Shown here piece after piece: positions 58,538 to 62,694 of a stretch of 62,694 nt of DNA. The position numbers and the translations under genes are program-made. The DNA lies in the NCBI GenBank assembly GCA_030591685.1, contig JAUVAX010000011.1, forward strand, positions 1 through 62,694. The letters are read 5' to 3'. Position 1 is the stretch's first letter; each line of letters starts with the position of its first letter. The DNA comes from Pseudobdellovibrionaceae bacterium. GTDB taxonomy: Bacteria > Bdellovibrionota > Bdellovibrionia > Bdellovibrionales > UBA1609. The notes beneath the pieces are model-generated. The model saw only the letters and a list, made by a program, of their open reading frames with translations. It was not told the origin of the DNA and did not search any database.

Positions 58538-61447
58538 ATGGGTATGCAGCAAAAATGGATCATTAAAGATGCTAGTGGTAGGGTTGTTGGCCCCCTCACC
58601 ACACCTCAGGTTATGAGAAAGATCTCAACAGGTGACTTTTCGGGCGAAGAGTTAATCTCGGCTTATCCTGGTAACAAGTGGTACCCCATGAGCCAGGACG
58701 CTAAGTTTTATGACCAGCTTCTTGAGGTTCTCTCTCAAGGGCAGAAGGGGCACGAAAAGTCGGCACCCAGCACGTCAGGCAGTGAATCAGCAAAGGTCAG
58801 TTCAAAAAAACACAAAAGTCATTCAAGGTCAAAAAGTGAAAAATTAGAAGTAGAGATTGAGCCCCCTAAAAGCAGGAGCTATACAGAGAGTGTCTCAGAC
58901 GGGACTAAAACAAATACAAAAACTAAAGACACAACTAACGACGCAGACTCAGAGGAAAAAGCAAAATCAAAAGAGAAAACCAAGTCCAGTAACAAAAAAA
59001 AATCAGGTTTTGCCTCTAAGATTTCAGAGCCGCCGCAAACGGTAATAGAGTTAAAAAGCGAAAAGGAGCTTAACAAAGGGGCCAAGCGAAGTGCTTTTAG
59101 AAAGCCTTTTTTTGCTATTATAGGTATGCTGGTGATCTTTATGGCTTGGGTTTTTATAGAGTCAGACTCAAAACTAACTCCTGGGCGTGTGCGTCTGTTG
59201 GCGCCATCTAAAAAAGTGAACCTCTCGCCAAAAAAACTTAAAAAAAGAACCCTTCAAGCCGTTGCTCATTATAAATTAGATGTTTACGAAAACTATTTAA
59301 GAGCGCAGAGCTTAATTGTGGGGGCTATTGAGGCCAATCAAAAGGCCTCATCTAGCTGGGCGCTACTTTGTTTGACCTACCTTGAATTGTGGCCGTATTC
59401 GTACCAGGACTCTAAAGACCAACAAACAATTTCAAATGCTGTTCGTAAATCGGCCAGTTATGACCCTATTGGAGCCGATGCAGCAACATGTAAGTCCGTT
59501 GATTTGTATATTCGTGGGAGGGGCAAGGAGGCTCGGTCACTTGTTAAGGTGACTCTTGAGAACTTGCCGGGCGGCAACCCGCCAGTTGCACTTTATTTTT
59601 TAAGGGCTTTGTTTTTGGATGAGCCTCAATACTCAGCCACAGCTATTGGGTACGCCCAGTCAGCACAGCAGCTGTGGCCAGGCTGGGTGAGAGCGCAATC
59701 TCTAGAGGCCAGCTTGACGATGAAGGGGGGGAACTATACGGCCGCCGCATCTATTTATAAAAAAATTATCACAAAAAACCCAAAGCACATAGTTTCTAAA
59801 CTACAGTTGGGTCTTATTCAGTATGCGCGATTTAATCATGTAGAGCAGGCTTATAAAACGCTACAAAAGGCCCTTTCGGGCTCCCCTAAGGCGGCCAACA
59901 CGTTGCTATCACAGGCGTACTTGGCATTAGCCAAGGTGTCTTTAGAGTTTAAAGAGTCGGCTCAGGCCTTAAAGTATGCAAAAAAATCTTATTACCATAA
60001 CCCATCAAACATAATAGCAAAAAATTTAATTGAGCATATCGGGGGCAAAAAGGCCTCAAAAAATGCACGGGCAGACATTAGACAACTTATCTCTGAGGGT
60101 GATTTTTACTTTCGTCAAAACGATTACCTAGAGGCCCTCGCTCTTTATAAAACAGCCTATGAGTTAAATAGAAAATCATCAGTGGCAGCAATGAAGGCCG
60201 GTAAATGTGCCTGGAAGCTGAGTTTTACAAACGATGCCATTAAGTGGCTAGCCCTTGCGATTAAAGCCGATCAAAAACTTATAGAAGCTTATGTTTTAAT
60301 GGCTGACTACTATGCGCAAAGGTATGATTTTTCTTCAGCAGCAACAGTATTAAGAAAAGCGGCGAAGGTAGCCCCAAGAAATTTTGAAGTTTACCGGGGT
60401 TATGCACTTATAGAGCTACGCAGAAACAACCCCAAGGGGGCGGTTTCATACGCCAAGAAAGCTCTTAAAATATATGATACCGATGTTCAGTCCAAAATTA
60501 TTTTAACTAAAGCCTATACTATGATGAATAAATATACTGACGCCTTTAGGGAGGCGAGCATTGCTATTGAGATAGATAGCAACAGCCGCGAAGCCCAAGC
60601 GGAGTTTATTAAAGCCATGGCAGGGCTTGAGGGCATAGATGCCGCTATAAGCTATGTAAGCAAGCTCGTTCGAAGCTTTCCGTTTGTTGTGGATTACAGG
60701 CTTGTCTTGGCCGAGTTATTTATGACAGACGAGCGCTATAGCGATGCCATTGAGATTTTTAATCAAGCCCTGCAGGTGGACAGTAATTCAAAAAAAGCCC
60801 TTATGGGTTTAGGGCACTCCAATAAGGCGTTAGGGCAAGGGCAGCCGGCCCTTGAGTTTTTTATGAAAGCGGCTGTTGCAGACCCCTCAGACGTGACCCC
60901 ATTATTTGAAATAGGTTTATTATATCTACAGACAAAAAAACCAAAATTAGCGAAAAACCAATTTGAGCGAATTTTAAAAATAAATCGCAACTACCCTTTA
61001 GCTAATTATTATTTAGGGCAGGCTTTTTTGCAAATGCGTGACTATAAAGCGGCCATAGAGCAGGCCAATAAAGAAAAACGCAAAAACCCAAACTTAAATC
61101 AACCCTATGTTTTATCCGCAGAGGCTTATTACCGAATGGAGCAATACGGTCTTTGTGCGCGTGAGTACCAACACGCTATAAGACTGCGCGCTCAGGGAGC
61201 AAGAAATTATGTTCGAGTAGCTCGGTGCTACAGAATGTCTGGTAATTTAGGTATTGCAAAAAAAATGCTAGAAAAGGCGGCTACCATTGAAAGCGGTAAT
61301 GCTGAAATATATAAAGAGATGGGCGCTATTTATGAAACGTTGGGGGAGTCAGAGCTTGCTGTTCAGTCTTATGAGCAGTATTTGGTTCTTGAGCCCATGG
61401 CGATGGACCGGGTAAAAATATTAGAGCGTATAAACACACTTAACTAG
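58538..61447 (+). CDS. GYF_2-like / transmembrane / TPR-repeat protein
   Basis: A 969-residue protein. The N terminus (about 5-60) is a GYF_2-like domain (KWIIKDASGRVVGPLTTPQV, then EELISAYPGNKWYPM). A Ser/Lys/Glu-rich disordered linker (65-185) precedes one membrane helix (about 192-210, FFAIIGMLVIFMAWVFI). The large C-terminal part holds a long solenoid of TPR repeats (at least ten, e.g. YSDAIEIFNQALQVDSNSKKAL). This puts the GYF domain in the cytoplasm and the TPRs outside, or the reverse. ATG 58538 follows TTAGG; the TTG one codon before it was not preferred. Role unknown; assembly platform is inference. Confidence 0.85.
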   Translation: MGMQQKWIIKDASGRVVGPLTTPQVMRKISTGDFSGEELISAYPGNKWYPMSQDAKFYDQLLEVLSQGQKGHEKSAPSTSGSESAKVSSKKHKSHSRSKSEKLEVEIEPPKSRSYTESVSDGTKTNTKTKDTTNDADSEEKAKSKEKTKSSNKKKSGFASKISEPPQTVIELKSEKELNKGAKRSAFRKPFFAIIGMLVIFMAWVFIESDSKLTPGRVRLLAPSKKVNLSPKKLKKRTLQAVAHYKLDVYENYLRAQSLIVGAIEANQKASSSWALLCLTYLELWPYSYQDSKDQQTISNAVRKSASYDPIGADAATCKSVDLYIRGRGKEARSLVKVTLENLPGGNPPVALYFLRALFLDEPQYSATAIGYAQSAQQLWPGWVRAQSLEASLTMKGGNYTAAASIYKKIITKNPKHIVSKLQLGLIQYARFNHVEQAYKTLQKALSGSPKAANTLLSQAYLALAKVSLEFKESAQALKYAKKSYYHNPSNIIAKNLIEHIGGKKASKNARADIRQLISEGDFYFRQNDYLEALALYKTAYELNRKSSVAAMKAGKCAWKLSFTNDAIKWLALAIKADQKLIEAYVLMADYYAQRYDFSSAATVLRKAAKVAPRNFEVYRGYALIELRRNNPKGAVSYAKKALKIYDTDVQSKIILTKAYTMMNKYTDAFREASIAIEIDSNSREAQAEFIKAMAGLEGIDAAISYVSKLVRSFPFVVDYRLVLAELFMTDERYSDAIEIFNQALQVDSNSKKALMGLGHSNKALGQGQPALEFFMKAAVADPSDVTPLFEIGLLYLQTKKPKLAKNQFERILKINRNYPLANYYLGQAFLQMRDYKAAIEQANKEKRKNPNLNQPYVLSAEAYYRMEQYGLCAREYQHAIRLRAQGARNYVRVARCYRMSGNLGIAKKMLEKAATIESGNAEIYKEMGAIYETLGESELAVQSYEQYLVLEPMAMDRVKILERINTLN

Positions 61448-61462
61448 AGAACGGGGTAAAAA

Positions 61463-61765
61463 ATGGGCGTAAATCAAATTATGGGAAACATGCAGCACCG
61501 GATAAAGAGCTCATCCTTTGGTGTTTTTACAATACTTTTAAAGCTAGTCTCGGGGTTAGTACTAGGGTTAACCTTTGCGTTAGTGGGTCAAGAAATGATA
61601 GGTTACGAAAGCCTGGCATTTATGTTTGTTATGGTGGTTGTTTTAGGTGTGTTTTTAAGAATAGCCAAAAACTGGAGAGTTTTAGGTGTTGTTGTGTTTA
61701 ATGTATTTTTAATACTCGCAGGGATGTTGTTAAGGGTTTACATAGTGATTGCTCCAGGAGCTTAG
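61463..61765 (+). CDS. Small membrane protein
   Basis: A 100-residue protein with three predicted membrane helices (about 20-42, 47-67 and 72-95) and a short polar N terminus. It starts 15 nt after the TPR gene and ends just before serS. No family recognised. Confidence 0.65.
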   Translation: MGVNQIMGNMQHRIKSSSFGVFTILLKLVSGLVLGLTFALVGQEMIGYESLAFMFVMVVVLGVFLRIAKNWRVLGVVVFNVFLILAGMLLRVYIVIAPGA

Positions 61766-61768
61766 GTT

Positions 61769-62694
61769 TTGATTGATATAAAAAAATTAGAAAAAAACGA
61801 AGACTTTAAAAACACAGGACTCTCTTATGTTGAGGCCTACAAGGGTAGTCTGCAAAACAGAAACGCAGATCCTCAAAAGGTAGATGAGGCCCTAGATTTA
61901 AATAAAAAGCGAAAAGTATTAATTAAAGAAGCTGAAGAGTCAAAGGCCGCGCAAAATAAAGTGGGCAAAGAAATCGCGCAATTAAAAAGACAAAAACAAG
62001 ATGCCAGCGCGCTTTTAACTGAAATGCAAACACAAAGCACTAAGGTGAAAGACCTTAACCACCAGGCCGATATAATTAATAAACAAGTGAGTGAGCTATT
62101 AAGCTCATTGCCGAACATGTGTGACCCGTCGACGCCTGTTGGGTCTTCTGAAGACGACAACGTTGAGGTTTATAAAAAAGGCGAACCCCGAAGTTTTGAT
62201 TTTAAGCCTAAAGATCATGTGGACATAGGCGAGGCGCTAGCCATAATAGATTTTGAGAGGGCGGCAAAAACAACAGGGGCTCGGTTTTCATTTTTAAAAG
62301 GTGCTGGAGCAGCTCTTGAAAGAGCTTTAATGCAATTTATGATGGACGTACACTCGCGTGACCACGGGTATGAGGAGATTTCAACACCTCTTATGGTCAA
62401 CTCAAACTCTATGTACGGCACCAGCCAGTTCCCTAAATTTAAAGAAGAGCAGTTTGAAGTTAAGGGGACAGATTATTTTTTAGTCCCCACGGGAGAGGTG
62501 CCAGTCACAAATTTTTATTCAGGCGAAATACTTTTAGAAGCCGATTTGCCAAAATATTTTACCGCACTCACAGCGTGTTTTAGGTCCGAGGCGGGTAGCC
62601 ATGGTAAAGACACTCGTGGGCTTTTTAGGCAGCACCAATTTTATAAAGTAGAGCTTGTAAAGTTTGTAAAGCCAGAGACCTCGTATGAAGAGCA
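61769..62694 (+). CDS. serS: Seryl-tRNA synthetase (3' end outside window)
   Basis: SerRS charges tRNA-Ser. The start is TTG at 61769 (MIDIKKLEKNEDF), after GGAGCTTAGG. The N-terminal helical hairpin arm (about residues 30-110, KKRKVLIKEAEESKAAQNK...) clamps the tRNA; class II motif 2 (TACFRSEAGSHGKDTRGLFRQHQF) ends near base 62645. The window cuts the gene before motif 3. It follows the small membrane gene by 3 nt. Confidence 0.95.
   Translation, partial: MIDIKKLEKNEDFKNTGLSYVEAYKGSLQNRNADPQKVDEALDLNKKRKVLIKEAEESKAAQNKVGKEIAQLKRQKQDASALLTEMQTQSTKVKDLNHQADIINKQVSELLSSLPNMCDPSTPVGSSEDDNVEVYKKGEPRSFDFKPKDHVDIGEALAIIDFERAAKTTGARFSFLKGAGAALERALMQFMMDVHSRDHGYEEISTPLMVNSNSMYGTSQFPKFKEEQFEVKGTDYFLVPTGEVPVTNFYSGEILLEADLPKYFTALTACFRSEAGSHGKDTRGLFRQHQFYKVELVKFVKPETSYEE

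Overview
The window looks like the replication-origin-proximal arm of a predatory bacterium of the Bdellovibrio / Pseudobdellovibrio group. Three things point there: the order recF-gyrB-gyrA at the left edge, a stand-alone 64-residue histone-fold protein almost identical in layout to the B. bacteriovorus histone Bd0055, and the proximity of that histone gene to gatCAB. The DNA is AT-rich by eye (about 40% GC), lower than B. bacteriovorus HD100. Genus-level assignment is inference. No insertion sequence, prophage, CRISPR array, tRNA or rRNA was recognised; this is a dense, mostly vertically inherited housekeeping region.

Layout. 1-8.5 kb (+): recF (5' end cut by the window), gyrB, gyrA, a TPR lipoprotein, then the membrane part of the ATP synthase (atpZ, atpI, atpB, atpE), ended by a clear terminator. 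8.6-10.7 kb (+): a large acidic two-ended regulator-like protein behind a sigma-28-like promoter. 10.7-18.3 kb (-): one long unit reading etfB-etfA-DUF374 acyltransferase-three parvulin-type foldases (the last SurA-like)-pdxA-phosphomannomutase. 18.6-22 kb (+): sdhCAB (succinate:quinone oxidoreductase). 22-26 kb: a small protein with a possible clamp-binding motif and DnaA boxes upstream, an exported subtilisin with a CUB-like tail, and a minus-strand FHA protein/hydrolase pair. 26.4-30.5 kb: rpsF-DUF2232-rplI, then dnaB and a full-length Fis homologue on the minus strand.

30.9-38.3 kb (+): ftsK, a secreted protein, and a run of overlapping genes ending in an LptM-like lipoprotein, dapA, dapB, an HPPK-like pseudoenzyme, transaldolase and a lipoprotein. 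38.4-43.6 kb: a large exported protein, a convergent lytic transglycosylase, and a membrane metallophosphoesterase. 43.7-46.1 kb: the histone and ligA, convergent. 46.4-50.9 kb (+): gatC-gatA-gatB-ppx/gppA-DUF192. 51-52.9 kb: an acidic LysM lipoprotein with a C-terminal membrane helix, and a PilZ protein. 53.3-62.7 kb (+): rho with an asparagine-rich insertion, prfA-prmC-murA, a GYF/TPR membrane protein, a small membrane protein, and serS (3' end cut by the window).

Themes. Chromosome handling (RecF, gyrase, DnaB, Fis, FtsK, histone, ligase) is concentrated here. Envelope biogenesis is also prominent (three foldases, LptM-like lipoprotein, DUF374 enzyme, MurA, DapA/B, lytic transglycosylase). 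The observations I rate highest are the histone, the HPPK-fold pseudoenzyme that has lost its catalytic aspartates, the sodium-type ligand set in the ATP synthase c subunit, the prion-like Asn tract in Rho, the sigma-28-like promoter, tandem DnaA boxes away from oriC, and a lipoprotein that also carries a C-terminal membrane helix.
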